A stretch of DNA of 64,000 nt from Sphingomonas spermidinifaciens (GTDB taxonomy: Bacteria; Pseudomonadota; Alphaproteobacteria; Sphingomonadales; Sphingomonadaceae): positions 248,001 to 312,000 of the forward strand of contig NZ_NWMW01000003.1 of NCBI RefSeq assembly GCF_002351485.1. Reading direction: 5' to 3'. The notes beneath the pieces are model-generated. The model did not search any database. It worked only from the letters and a program-made list of their open reading frames with translations, and had not been told where the DNA came from. Below, one piece after another: positions 52,243-60,680 of this stretch. Every line of letters begins with the position of its first letter. The first letter of the stretch is position 1. The translations under genes and the position numbers were made by a program.

Positions 52243-53703
52243 TCAATCGGCGGCGGCCAGCGCCTCCACGCGCGCCCGGTGCTCGGCCGCGCCGAACGGA
52301 AAGCGCAGGAACAGCCACGCCGCCGTCAGCGACAGGGCGAGATAGGTCCCCGCGAACAGGATCGTCAGCCAGTCGAGCGTCGCCGCCCCTACCTGCCCCG
52401 GCTTCGCCCCCTCGGGAAACCCGACCGCGGCCAGGATGAGGCCCGAGACGAAGATGCCGATGCCGCTGGTGCATTTCTGGACGAAGAACGCGCCGGCGAA
52501 GAACACGCCCTCGCTGCGCTTGCCCGTGCGCACCTCGCTATGCTCGACCACGTCGGCCATCATCGACGCGCCGAGGATCGCGGTGCCGACGCTGACCGCG
52601 GTGTTGAGCGTGTAGATCGCGAACAGGATCGGCAGCATCGCCGGCTCGCCCGGCTCGGGGAACAGCTCGGCGAGGCGAAGCGCGAAGGGCGTTGCCTGAA
52701 GCACGCCGGCGGCGGCGATCATCGACGCGGCGGCGCGCGGCTTGCCAATGACGCGCGCGAGGGCCGGTGCGCCAACAAAGGCGATGACGACGCCCGCGAA
52801 CAGCACCGCCGCCAGCCAGGCGAAGGTCGCCGTCTCGAACCGCCAGACGAAGGTGTAGAGATAGTTGGACAGCGCGAAGCTGATCCCTTGGTTCGTATAG
52901 GCGAACAGCCCCGCCGCCATGAGGATGAGGAAGGGGCGGCTGCGCACCGCACCCGTCAGCTCGCGAAAGGCGGTGCCGACGCCGCCCGGCTCGATCGCCG
53001 GCCTGGGCAGGCGGGCGATCTCGCGGTGCGTGCCGATCGCCGAAACGAGGATCGCGACGAACATCGCTGCCGCGCCCGCGATGGCAAAGCCGCGATAGCC
53101 GTCCCGGTTTAGCAGGCCGTTGGTCTGCCCCGACTCCGGCACGAGGAACAGCTGATAGGCGGCGAGGAGCATCAACAGGCCGCCCGTCCAGCCGAAGATA
53201 TAGCGATAGGCGGTGATCCGCGTACGCTCGTCATAATCGGCGGTCAGCTCGGGGGTCAGCGCCTGGCTCGGCACTTCATAGGCCGACACCGCCGTCCGCA
53301 CGACTACGGCCGCGCCGAACAGCCAGGCGAGCGTCCAGCCCGAACTCAAGGCGGGCGGGTTCCAGAGTGCCACCCAGCCGAGCGCGATCGGCAGCGCCGC
53401 GGCGTACATCCAGGGATGACGCCGCCCCCAGCGGCTGCGCGTCCGGTCCGAGGCCACGCCAATCATCGGATCGATGACGGCGTCGAGCAGCAGCGCGCAC
53501 ATGACGACGAAGCCGACCTGCGCGGATGGAAGCCCCACCACCTGATTGTAGAAGAGCAGAAGGAAAGTGCCGAAGCCATTGTCCTTCACCCCATAGGCGA
53601 CCGCGCCGAAGCCATAGGCGAGCGTCGTCGCGGCGGCGATGCGGCGGACGGGCGGCAGCGCATGTGCGTCGCCGCTTCGCATATCGGGTACCGTATCGCT
53701 CAT
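52243..53703 (-). CDS. MFS transporter, glycoside-pentoside-hexuronide:cation symporter type
   Basis: 486 residues, 12 membrane segments. Features of the MelB-like group: GFGAVAYGVKDNGFGTFLLLFYNQVVGL in helix 1, DAVIDPMIGVASDRTRSRWGRRHPWMYAAALP around loop 2-3, and TAVSVGTAILGASMMADVVEHSEVRTGKRSEGVFFAG in the second half. It imports a sugar or glycoside with a cation; the substrate is not readable. It lies 36 bases upstream of tamA in the same direction and divergent from the acyl-CoA dehydrogenase gene. Confidence 0.9.
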   Translation of the reverse strand: MSDTVPDMRSGDAHALPPVRRIAAATTLAYGFGAVAYGVKDNGFGTFLLLFYNQVVGLPSAQVGFVVMCALLLDAVIDPMIGVASDRTRSRWGRRHPWMYAAALPIALGWVALWNPPALSSGWTLAWLFGAAVVVRTAVSAYEVPSQALTPELTADYDERTRITAYRYIFGWTGGLLMLLAAYQLFLVPESGQTNGLLNRDGYRGFAIAGAAAMFVAILVSAIGTHREIARLPRPAIEPGGVGTAFRELTGAVRSRPFLILMAAGLFAYTNQGISFALSNYLYTFVWRFETATFAWLAAVLFAGVVIAFVGAPALARVIGKPRAAASMIAAAGVLQATPFALRLAELFPEPGEPAMLPILFAIYTLNTAVSVGTAILGASMMADVVEHSEVRTGKRSEGVFFAGAFFVQKCTSGIGIFVSGLILAAVGFPEGAKPGQVGAATLDWLTILFAGTYLALSLTAAWLFLRFPFGAAEHRARVEALAAAD

Positions 53704-53850
53704 CGAGAGGTGAGCCGATCAAGCCGTTTTTGGAAGATCGGGTATGTATTCGGACTTGCCATCTCGCCCCGCTTTGTCCTAGCGCTCGACACGCATAACG
53801 AAACGGGTGCGTACCGGCTCCATCGGCCCGGTCCAGCCCCGACGGAGAGG

Positions 53851-55005
53851 ATGCCGCCCATGGCGCTCGACGCCGAAACCTTCGATACGCTGCTGGAGGC
53901 GGTGCGCCGCTTCGTCGCCGAGCGACTGCGCCCGCTGGAAGCACAGGTCGAGGCCGACGACGCGATTCCCCCCGACATCGTCGCCGAGATGCGCGACATG
54001 GGCCTGTTCGGCCTGTCGATCGCTCCCGAATATGGCGGCCTCGGCCTGTCGATGATCGAGGAAGTGCGCGTGGCGATGGAGACGGGGCGCACCACCCCGG
54101 CCTTCCGCTCGGCCTTTGGCACCAATGTCGGGATCGGCAGCCAGGGTCTCGTCATCGCCGGCACGCCCGAGCAGAAGGCCGAATGGCTGCCGCGCATCGC
54201 CAGCGGCGAGATCGTCACCAGCTTCGCGCTGACCGAACCCGATGTCGGCAGCGATTCGGGGAGCGTGAAGACTCGTGCGGTGCGGGAGGGGGACACCTAC
54301 CGGCTGTCGGGGACCAAGCGCTACATCACCAATGCCGACAAGGCGGACCTGTTCACCGTCATGGCGCGCACCGGCGAGGCGGCGGGCGGACGCGGGGTCA
54401 GCGCGTTCCTCGTGCCCCGCGACCTGCCCGGCCTTCGCGTCGGGCCGCCCGAGAAGAAGATGGGACAGAAGGGCGCGCATGTCTGCGACGTCCATTTCGA
54501 CGACGTGCCCGTCCCCGCCGCCAATCGGCTGGGCGAAGAGGGCGAGGGCTTTCGCATCGCCATGCAGGTGCTCGACCGCGGGCGGCTGCATATCGCCGCG
54601 GTTTGCGTGGGCGTTGCCGAGAGGCTGATCGCCGACACCGTCGCCTATGCCGCCGAACGCCGCCAGTTCGGCAAGCCCATCGCCGAGCACCAGCTGGTGC
54701 AGGCGATGATCGCCGATTCGAAGACCGAGGCGCTCGCTGCCCGCGCACTCGTCCTCGAAACCGCCGCATCGAAGGATTGCGGCAACGACGTGGTGCTCGA
54801 AAGCGCGGCGGCCAAGCTGTTCGCCAGCGAAATGGTAGGCCGCGTCGCCGACCGCGCGGTGCAGGTGCATGGCGGCGCGGGATATATCGCTGATTACGGG
54901 ATCGAACGGCTCTATCGCGATGTGCGGCTTTTCCGCATCTATGAGGGGACGACTCAGATCCAGCAGATCATCGTCGCGCGCGAAACGATGAAGCGGGGAG
55001 GTTGA
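53851..55005 (+). CDS. acyl-CoA dehydrogenase
   Basis: 384 residues from ATG 53851 (ATG 53860 also possible; GGAGAGG lies before both). FAD enzyme that makes trans-2-enoyl-CoA from acyl-CoA. Motifs: YGGLGLSMIEEVRVAMETG, FALTEPDVGSDSGSVKTRA, the FAD-binding QFGKPIAEHQLVQAMIADS, and VQVHGGAGYIADYGIERLYRDVRLFRIYEGTTQIQQ, whose Glu (YEGTT) is the catalytic base. The upstream 430 bases of open frame overlap the divergent MFS gene and are not coding. It overlaps the next gene by TTGA. Confidence 0.93.
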   Translation: MPPMALDAETFDTLLEAVRRFVAERLRPLEAQVEADDAIPPDIVAEMRDMGLFGLSIAPEYGGLGLSMIEEVRVAMETGRTTPAFRSAFGTNVGIGSQGLVIAGTPEQKAEWLPRIASGEIVTSFALTEPDVGSDSGSVKTRAVREGDTYRLSGTKRYITNADKADLFTVMARTGEAAGGRGVSAFLVPRDLPGLRVGPPEKKMGQKGAHVCDVHFDDVPVPAANRLGEEGEGFRIAMQVLDRGRLHIAAVCVGVAERLIADTVAYAAERRQFGKPIAEHQLVQAMIADSKTEALAARALVLETAASKDCGNDVVLESAAAKLFASEMVGRVADRAVQVHGGAGYIADYGIERLYRDVRLFRIYEGTTQIQQIIVARETMKRGG

Positions 55006-55463
55006 TCATTCATAAGCTGGTCCTCGCCGCACTTGTCCTGACACCACCCGCTTTGGCGCAGGACCGCCCGGTCCCCGTGGCTGCTCGCGGCGATCACGTC
55101 GCAATCTCGGTCAGCGACCTCGACCGGAGCGCCGACTTCTACACGCGCGTGTTCGGCTTTCCCGAGTTGAAAGCGCCGGTGAGGAACCGCCGCTGGCTGG
55201 ACCTGGGCGGAGGGTTCGCAATGCACCTGATCCCCGACAGGACCGCACCGGTGGGAGTGGATCGCGGCAACCACTTGGCCTTTGCGGTCGCCGATTTCGA
55301 CGGCTTCGTCGCGATGCTGGTGCGTGACGGCATCCCCTTCACCGACTTCGAGGACAAGCCCTCGACCATCCAGCGCCTGCGCACCGACGGCGTGCGACAG
55401 GTCTATATCCGCGATCCCGATGGCCACCGGATCGAGGTCAACGACGCCGCGCGCCAGCGCTGA
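55002..55463 (+). CDS. exported VOC-fold (glyoxalase/dioxygenase-like) protein
   Basis: 153 residues. A hydrophobic start IIHKLVLAALVLTPPALAQ looks like a signal peptide, followed by one vicinal-oxygen-chelate module pair: DHVAISVSDLDRSADFYTRVFGFPE with the metal-site His, GNHLAFAVADFDGFVAML, and VYIRDPDGHRIEVND with the metal-site Glu. VOC proteins are usually cytosolic, so the signal peptide is unusual. The TTG start at 55002 overlaps the acyl-CoA dehydrogenase stop by 4 bases; a GGGGAG site lies only 1 base before it, so a slightly later start is possible. Substrate unknown. Confidence 0.75.
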   Translation: MIIHKLVLAALVLTPPALAQDRPVPVAARGDHVAISVSDLDRSADFYTRVFGFPELKAPVRNRRWLDLGGGFAMHLIPDRTAPVGVDRGNHLAFAVADFDGFVAMLVRDGIPFTDFEDKPSTIQRLRTDGVRQVYIRDPDGHRIEVNDAARQR

Positions 55464-55475
55464 ACAGGAGCACGC

Positions 55476-56264
55476 ATGGATACCAACAGCCTCTTCCGCC
55501 TCGACGGTCGCGTGGCGCTCGTCACCGGCGGGTCGCGCGGCATCGGCCGGATGATCGCGACGGGCTTCGTCGGCATGGGTGCGCGCGTCTATGTGAGCTC
55601 GCGCAAGGCCGACGCGTGCGAGGCGACTGCGGGCGAGCTAGGCGAGAACGCCATCGCCCTGCCCGCCGATGTCTCGACGGTCGAGGGCTGCCGCGCACTC
55701 GCCACCGCGATCGGAGAGCGCGAGGGGGCGCTCGACATCCTCGTCAACAATGCCGGCGCGGCGTGGGGAGAGGCGTTCGACACCTTCCCCGAGACGGGCT
55801 GGGACAAGGTGATGAACCTGAACGTCAAGTCGCCCTTTTTCCTGACGCAGGCGCTTCACTCCCTACTGAAGGCGAGCGGCGCGGGCGGGCGGCCGGCCAA
55901 GGTCATGAATATCACCTCGATCGACGGCCAGCGGCCCAACCCCTGGGAAACCTATAGCTATCAGGCGTCGAAGGCGGCGCTCATCCACCTCACTCGCCGC
56001 ATGGCCGCGCGGCTGATCCGCGACAATATCGCCGTCACGTCGCTCGCGCCCGGCGCCTTCGCCAGCGACATGAACAAGGCGGCGCGCGACCATGGTGAGA
56101 CTGTAGCCAAGGCAATTCCCGCAGGCCGCATCGGCGAAGCGGAGGACATGGCCGCGGCGGCGATCTACCTCGCGAGCCGCGCGGGCGATTATGTCGTGGG
56201 AGAAACACTGACCGTCGACGGCGGACTGGTGAACGCATCGCTGGGCGTCAGCATCGACGCCTGA
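55476..56264 (+). CDS. short-chain dehydrogenase/reductase (SDR)
   Basis: 262 residues with AGGAG before the ATG. Classical SDR: cofactor site ALVTGGSRGIGRMIATGF, NNAG motif in DILVNNAGAAWGEAF, catalytic Ser in NITSIDGQRP and Tyr/Lys in YSYQASKAALIHL, and the late VVGETLTVDGG. NADP(H) preference is suggested by basic residues after the glycine motif (SSRKADA). It follows the VOC gene by 12 bases and may form one unit with it and the acyl-CoA dehydrogenase. Substrate unknown. Confidence 0.92.
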   Translation: MDTNSLFRLDGRVALVTGGSRGIGRMIATGFVGMGARVYVSSRKADACEATAGELGENAIALPADVSTVEGCRALATAIGEREGALDILVNNAGAAWGEAFDTFPETGWDKVMNLNVKSPFFLTQALHSLLKASGAGGRPAKVMNITSIDGQRPNPWETYSYQASKAALIHLTRRMAARLIRDNIAVTSLAPGAFASDMNKAARDHGETVAKAIPAGRIGEAEDMAAAAIYLASRAGDYVVGETLTVDGGLVNASLGVSIDA

Positions 56265-56278
56265 ATCGCTCCGTACGC

Positions 56279-56350
56279 GCTGAGCTTGTCGAAACGCTGC
56301 CTTTCTCTACCAAGATGCAGAAGAAGAGGCAGAGCTTCGAGAAGCTTAGC
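56279..56350. repeat. long imperfect palindrome of sphingomonad dispersed-repeat type
   Basis: GCTGAGCTTGTCGAA (56279-56293) pairs with TTCGAGAAGCTTAGC (56336-56350), 13 of 15 positions, and an inner CTGCCT/AGGCAG arm extends the hairpin. The outer sequence resembles a short palindrome common in sphingomonad intergenic regions. It lies between two convergent genes and may end transcription on both strands. Confidence 0.55.
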
Positions 56351-56373
56351 CCCACCGACGATACGGGTCGGGA

Positions 56374-56505
56374 TCAGACCGCCGTCGCATAGTTGGTAAG
56401 CGCCTGACCGGCACCGACCAGCAGCCCGGCGAGCAAGAGCGCACCGACGACCATGGCAATGACGAACCCACGCGATTTGGCGCGGACGATGGGGTTGAAC
56501 CGCAT
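56374..56505 (-). CDS. 43-residue single-pass membrane protein
   Basis: Reads MRFNPIVRAKSRGFVIAMVV followed by GALLLAGLLVGAGQALTNYATAV. It has a strong AGAGGAGG ribosome site ending a few bases before the ATG at 56505. A basic N-terminus and one membrane helix (about 14-34) suggest an inner-membrane microprotein with the N-terminus inside. It lies between the SDR gene (convergent) and trpF (divergent). No family is recognised. The strength of the ribosome site and the sensible composition support it being real. Confidence 0.65.
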   Translation of the reverse strand: MRFNPIVRAKSRGFVIAMVVGALLLAGLLVGAGQALTNYATAV

Positions 56506-56601
56506 CACGAACCTCCTCTTTCCCGCCGTATAGCACGGCTACGCTAACGCAGGATGAACCGGGCCTATCGCGGGGCGGAAAGCGCCGCTAACGCGGGCCA
56601 C

Positions 56602-57237
56602 ATGACCACTGCCAAGATCTGCGGCCTCCGGGCGCCCGACACGCTCGACGCGGCGATCAGCGGTGGAGCGAGCCATGTCGGCTTCGTCTTCTTCGCCTCT
56701 TCCCCCCGCCACCTGTCGTTCGATGCGGCGGCGGGGCTGGCGGCGCGGGTGCCGGGGCATGTTGGCCGCGTGGGCGTGTTCGTCGATCCGGCCGACGACC
56801 TGCTGGAACCCGCCATTGGCGCCGGACGGCTCGACGTGCTGCAGCTTCACAAGACCGCGCCCGAGCGGATCGCCGCGATCCGCGCGCGTTACCGCCTGCC
56901 GGTCTGGGCCGCGGTCGCGGTCAAGGCGCGCGCCGACCTCGATGCCGCGCGCCCGCTCGCGGGCCTTGTCGACCGCATCCTCTACGACGCCAAGACGCCC
57001 GAGGGCGCAACCCTGCCCGGCGGCATGGGCGTGCGCTTCGACTGGGGGCTGCTCGAAGGGATCGCGCACCCTGCCCCCTGGGCGCTGTCGGGCGGGCTCG
57101 ACGCAGGCAATGTCGCCGAGGCGATCCACGGGACGGGCGCCGAGATCGTCGATGTGTCCTCGGGCGTCGAAAGCGCGCCGGGCGTCAAGGACCCCGCCAA
57201 GATCAGGGCGTTCCTCAAGGCGGTATCCGCCGCCTGA
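56602..57237 (+). CDS. trpF: phosphoribosylanthranilate isomerase
   Basis: 211 residues from ATG 56602. Third step of tryptophan synthesis: Amadori rearrangement of PRA to CdRP. TIM barrel with catalytic Cys7 in AKICGL, catalytic Asp in RILYDAK, and phosphate-site motifs SGGLDAGNVAEAI and DVSSGVESAPGVKDPAKI. Followed 44 bases later by trpB, the usual alphaproteobacterial order. An in-frame ATG at 56554 would add 16 unrelated residues. Confidence 0.95.
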   Translation: MTTAKICGLRAPDTLDAAISGGASHVGFVFFASSPRHLSFDAAAGLAARVPGHVGRVGVFVDPADDLLEPAIGAGRLDVLQLHKTAPERIAAIRARYRLPVWAAVAVKARADLDAARPLAGLVDRILYDAKTPEGATLPGGMGVRFDWGLLEGIAHPAPWALSGGLDAGNVAEAIHGTGAEIVDVSSGVESAPGVKDPAKIRAFLKAVSAA

Positions 57238-57281
57238 CCCGCGGGCTTCCGTTCACGGCCCGTCGTCGCTAAGTGGCGGCC

Positions 57282-58511
57282 ATGAACGCCCCCAACAGCT
57301 TGCGCCAGCAACCCGACGAGCGCGGCCATTTCGGCGAGTTCGGCGGCCGCTACGTCGCCGAGACGCTGATGCCGCTGATCCTCGACCTCGAGCGCGAGTA
57401 TCGCGCGGCCAAGGCCGATCCCGCTTTCGCCGCGCAGTTCGACGACCTGCTCGAACATTATGTCGGCCGCCCCAGCCCGCTCTATTATGCCGAGCGACTG
57501 ACCGAAGCGCTTCGGGAAAGCGCCGAGCCGGGCATGGGCGCGGAGGTCTGGTTCAAGCGCGACGAGCTCAACCATACGGGCGCGCACAAGATCAACAATT
57601 GCGTCGGCCAGATCCTGCTCGCGATGCGGATGGGCAAGACGCGCATCATCGCCGAGACGGGCGCGGGCCAGCACGGCGTCGCCACCGCCACCGTCTGCGC
57701 GCGCTTCGGCCTGCCCTGCACCATCTTCATGGGCGCGACCGACGCCGCGCGCCAGCAACCGAACGTGTTCCGCATGAAGCTGCTGGGAGCGGAGGTGCGC
57801 CCCGTCACCTCGGGCTCGGCAACGCTCAAGGACGCGATGAACGAGGCGCTGCGCGACTGGGTCGCCAACGTCCACGACACCTTCTACATCATCGGCACCG
57901 CCGCCGGCCCGCACCCGTACCCGGAGCTCGTCCGCGATTTCCAGAGCGTGATCGGGCGCGAGGCGCGCGAGCAGATGCTGCGCCGCACCGGCCGCCTGCC
58001 CGACCTGCTCGTCGCGGCGATTGGCGGCGGGTCGAACGCGATCGGGCTGTTCCACCCCTTCCTCGACGATGCCGACGTCAAGATGCTGGGCGTCGAGGCG
58101 GCGGGCCATGGCCTCGACAAGCTGCATGCCGCGAGCCTCGCCGGCGGCGCGCCGGGCGTGCTCCACGGCAACAAGACCTATTTGCTTCAGGACGAGGACG
58201 GCCAGATCGCCGAGGCGCATTCGATCTCGGCGGGCCTCGACTATCCCGGCATCGGGCCGGAACACGCGTGGCTGAAAGAGATCGGCCGCGTCGAGTATAC
58301 ATCGATCACCGATACCGAGGCGCTCGACGCCTTCCAGCTCCTCTGCCGGACCGAAGGGATCATTCCCGCCCTCGAACCCGCTCACGCCATTGCCGCGGTG
58401 GCGAAGCGTGCGCGCGAGATGCCGCGGGATAAGGTCATCCTGGCCAACCTGTGCGGGCGGGGGGACAAGGACATCTTCACGGTGGCGGACGCGCTGGGGG
58501 TGGCGATTTGA
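57282..58511 (+). CDS. trpB: tryptophan synthase beta chain
   Basis: 409 residues from ATG 57282 (a GTG at 57273 is also in frame). Condenses indole with serine. PLP Lys103 in [10 protein letters not shown], the serine-site [12 protein letters not shown], and the phosphate loop GGGSNAIG are intact. [12 protein letters not shown] near the start is also typical. The last codon overlaps the trpA TTG start (TTGA at 58508-58511), so alpha and beta chains are co-translated. Confidence 0.97.
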   Translation: MNAPNSLRQQPDERGHFGEFGGRYVAETLMPLILDLEREYRAAKADPAFAAQFDDLLEHYVGRPSPLYYAERLTEALRESAEPGMGAEVWFKRDELNHTGAHKINNCVGQILLAMRMGKTRIIAETGAGQHGVATATVCARFGLPCTIFMGATDAARQQPNVFRMKLLGAEVRPVTSGSATLKDAMNEALRDWVANVHDTFYIIGTAAGPHPYPELVRDFQSVIGREAREQMLRRTGRLPDLLVAAIGGGSNAIGLFHPFLDDADVKMLGVEAAGHGLDKLHAASLAGGAPGVLHGNKTYLLQDEDGQIAEAHSISAGLDYPGIGPEHAWLKEIGRVEYTSITDTEALDAFQLLCRTEGIIPALEPAHAIAAVAKRAREMPRDKVILANLCGRGDKDIFTVADALGVAI

Positions 58512-59305
58512 CCCGCCTCGCCGCCGCCTTTGCCAAGCCGCACGCCGCCCTGGTCGCGTTCGTGACGGCGGGCGATCCGACGCCCGCTGCGACGCCCGCG
58601 ATCCTCGATGCGCTCGTCGCGGGCGGAGCGGACGTTATCGAGCTTGGGATGCCGTTTACCGATCCGATGGCCGATGGTCCCGCGATCCAGGCGGCGAACA
58701 TCCGCAGCCTCGGCGTGGGCACGACGACGGCCGACATCCTGTCGATCGCAAGCGGCTTTCGCGACAGGCACCCGGACGTGCCGCTCGTCCTGATGGGCTA
58801 TGCCAACCCGATGCTGCGCCGCGGGCCGGAATGGTTCGCCAGCGCCATCGCCGAAGCCGGCGTCGACGGCGTCATCTGCGTCGACGTGCCGCCCGAGGAG
58901 GACGACGCGCTCGGCCCGGCTCTCCGCGCGGCCGGGATCGACCTGATCCGTCTCGCTACCCCGACCACCGACGTGGCGCGACTGCCAGCGGTGCTCGAGG
59001 GGGCATCGGGCTTCGTATATTACGTCTCGGTCGCGGGCATTACCGGGCTTCAGCAGGCCGCGCAGGCTTCGATCGAGGACGCCGTGCGGCATCTTAAGGC
59101 CGGGACCGACCTTCCCATCGCAGTCGGTTTCGGCGTGCGCACTCCCGATCAGGCCGCCGCGATCGCGCGCGTTGCCGACGGCGTCGTCGTCGGTTCGGCG
59201 ATCGTCGAGATCGTCGCGCAGCACGGCAGCGCCGCCGCCCCCCACGTTACCGACTATGTGCGTTCGCTGAAGGACGCGATCGAAACCTCCAGGATTCCCG
59301 CATGA
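58508..59305 (+). CDS. trpA: tryptophan synthase alpha chain
   Basis: 265 residues from a TTG start overlapping the trpB stop. Cleaves indole-3-glycerol phosphate to indole for the beta chain. Catalytic Glu45 and Asp56 are in [14 protein letters not shown]. Further motifs [20 protein letters not shown] and [10 protein letters not shown], and the phosphate-site [11 protein letters not shown]. Its stop overlaps the accD ATG (59302-59305). Confidence 0.96.
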   Translation: MTRLAAAFAKPHAALVAFVTAGDPTPAATPAILDALVAGGADVIELGMPFTDPMADGPAIQAANIRSLGVGTTTADILSIASGFRDRHPDVPLVLMGYANPMLRRGPEWFASAIAEAGVDGVICVDVPPEEDDALGPALRAAGIDLIRLATPTTDVARLPAVLEGASGFVYYVSVAGITGLQQAAQASIEDAVRHLKAGTDLPIAVGFGVRTPDQAAAIARVADGVVVGSAIVEIVAQHGSAAAPHVTDYVRSLKDAIETSRIPA

Positions 59306-60159
59306 GCTGGCTCAACCGTGTCCGCAACGCTCTCGCCTCGGTCGTCCCGACCAAGGAGACGCCCGACAATCTGTGGCACAAGTGCAAGGGCTGCGGGCAG
59401 ATGATCTTCAACAAGGAATATGAGGAGAATCTGTCGGTCTGCCCCCTGTGCGACCATCACGGCCGCATCGGGCCGAAGGCACGCTTCGCGCATTTGTTCG
59501 ACGAGGGGACGTGCAAGCTCCTCCCCGCTCCGCGCGTCGCCGAGGATCCGCTCAAGTTCCGCGATACCAAGCCCTATGCCGGGCGGCTGAAGGCGGCCCG
59601 GGCCGACACCGGCGACCAGGACGCCTTTGTGTCGGCGCGCGGCAATATCGAGGGTCGGCGCGCTGTCGTGGGCGTCCAGAACTTCGCCTTCATGGGCGGG
59701 TCGATGGGCCAGGCGGTGGGCGAAGGCTTCATCGCCGGCGTCGAGGCGGCGATCGCCGCCCGCGCGCCCTTCATCGTCTTTACCGCGAGCGGCGGTGCGC
59801 GGATGCAGGAGGGCATCCTCAGCCTCATGCAGATGCCGCGAACCACCGTGGCGATCGAGATGCTGCACGATGCGGGCCTGCCCTATATCGTCGTGCTGAC
59901 CGACCCGACCTCGGGCGGAGTCATGGCCGCCTATGCGATGCTCGGCGACGTGCAGATCGCCGAACCCAAGGCGACGCTCGCCTTTACCGGCCGCCGCGTG
60001 ATCGAACAGACGATCCGCGAGAAGCTGCCCGAGAACTTCCAGACCAGCGAATATTATCGCGACCATGGCCTCATCGACATGGTGGTCGAGCGTAAGGACC
60101 TGCGCGGGCGCCTGGCGACGCTGATCGACTATCTGGCGCACGACCGGGCGGCGGCTTGA
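59302..60159 (+). CDS. accD: acetyl-CoA carboxylase carboxyltransferase beta subunit
   Basis: 285 residues. With AccA it moves the carboxyl group from biotin to acetyl-CoA, the first step of fatty-acid synthesis. The N-terminal zinc ribbon is visible (CKGCGQ and CPLCDHH), followed by the crotonase-type core: GGSMGQAVGEGF, FTASGGARMQEGILSLMQM, TDPTSGGVMAAYAMLGDV and FTGRRVIEQTIREKLPE. Standard trpA-accD-folC neighbourhood, overlapping both neighbours by 4 bases. Confidence 0.97.
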   Translation: MSWLNRVRNALASVVPTKETPDNLWHKCKGCGQMIFNKEYEENLSVCPLCDHHGRIGPKARFAHLFDEGTCKLLPAPRVAEDPLKFRDTKPYAGRLKAARADTGDQDAFVSARGNIEGRRAVVGVQNFAFMGGSMGQAVGEGFIAGVEAAIAARAPFIVFTASGGARMQEGILSLMQMPRTTVAIEMLHDAGLPYIVVLTDPTSGGVMAAYAMLGDVQIAEPKATLAFTGRRVIEQTIREKLPENFQTSEYYRDHGLIDMVVERKDLRGRLATLIDYLAHDRAAA

Positions 60160-60680
60160 CGCTCCTCCTGCTGCACGGCCCGCCGGCCAGCGGCAAGCTG
60201 ACGATCGGGCGGATCGTCGCCGAGCGGACCGGATTCGCGCTGTTCCACAATCATCTGGTCGTCGACGCGGTGACCGCGCTGTTCCCGTTCGGCAGCGAGC
60301 CGTTCGTGCGATTGCGCGAAGCGACGTGGCTCGCCCTGCTGGGCGAGGCAGCAGCGGCGGGACGCGACACGATCTTCACCTTCGCGCCCGAACCGACCGT
60401 GACGCAGGCGTTCATCCCGACCCTGGCGGAAGCCTGGCACAAGGCAGGCCGCAGGACGCTCGTTGTCGCGCTGACGATTGACGTGGCAGAGCAGGAGCGC
60501 CGCCTGGTCGAGGCGGATCGCCGGGCGTTCGGCAAGCTGACGGATGTCGAGCTGCTGCGCGGGCTGCGATCCGAGATGGCCGCTTGTGGCGCCGTAATGC
60601 CGCCCGCCGATCTGACAATCGACACCGGCAACGTCCCTCCGGATAAGGCCGCATCGCGCATCGTCGCGGCGATCGGTTGA
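60156..60680 (+). CDS. P-loop kinase-like protein (shikimate kinase/AAA-like fold)
   Basis: 174 residues from a TTG start overlapping the accD stop by TTGA. Starts MTLLLLHGPPASGKLTIGRIVAERTGFALFHNH: a Walker A (GPPASGKLT) with Leu in the place of the usual Ser/Thr right after Lys, followed by Thr. A VALTIDV strand and an ERRLVEADR helix follow, in the style of small-molecule kinases. The family is often listed as a shikimate-kinase-like ATP-binding protein, but the substrate is unknown. It sits between accD and folC, where most genomes have nothing. Confidence 0.75.
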   Translation: MTLLLLHGPPASGKLTIGRIVAERTGFALFHNHLVVDAVTALFPFGSEPFVRLREATWLALLGEAAAAGRDTIFTFAPEPTVTQAFIPTLAEAWHKAGRRTLVVALTIDVAEQERRLVEADRRAFGKLTDVELLRGLRSEMAACGAVMPPADLTIDTGNVPPDKAASRIVAAIG

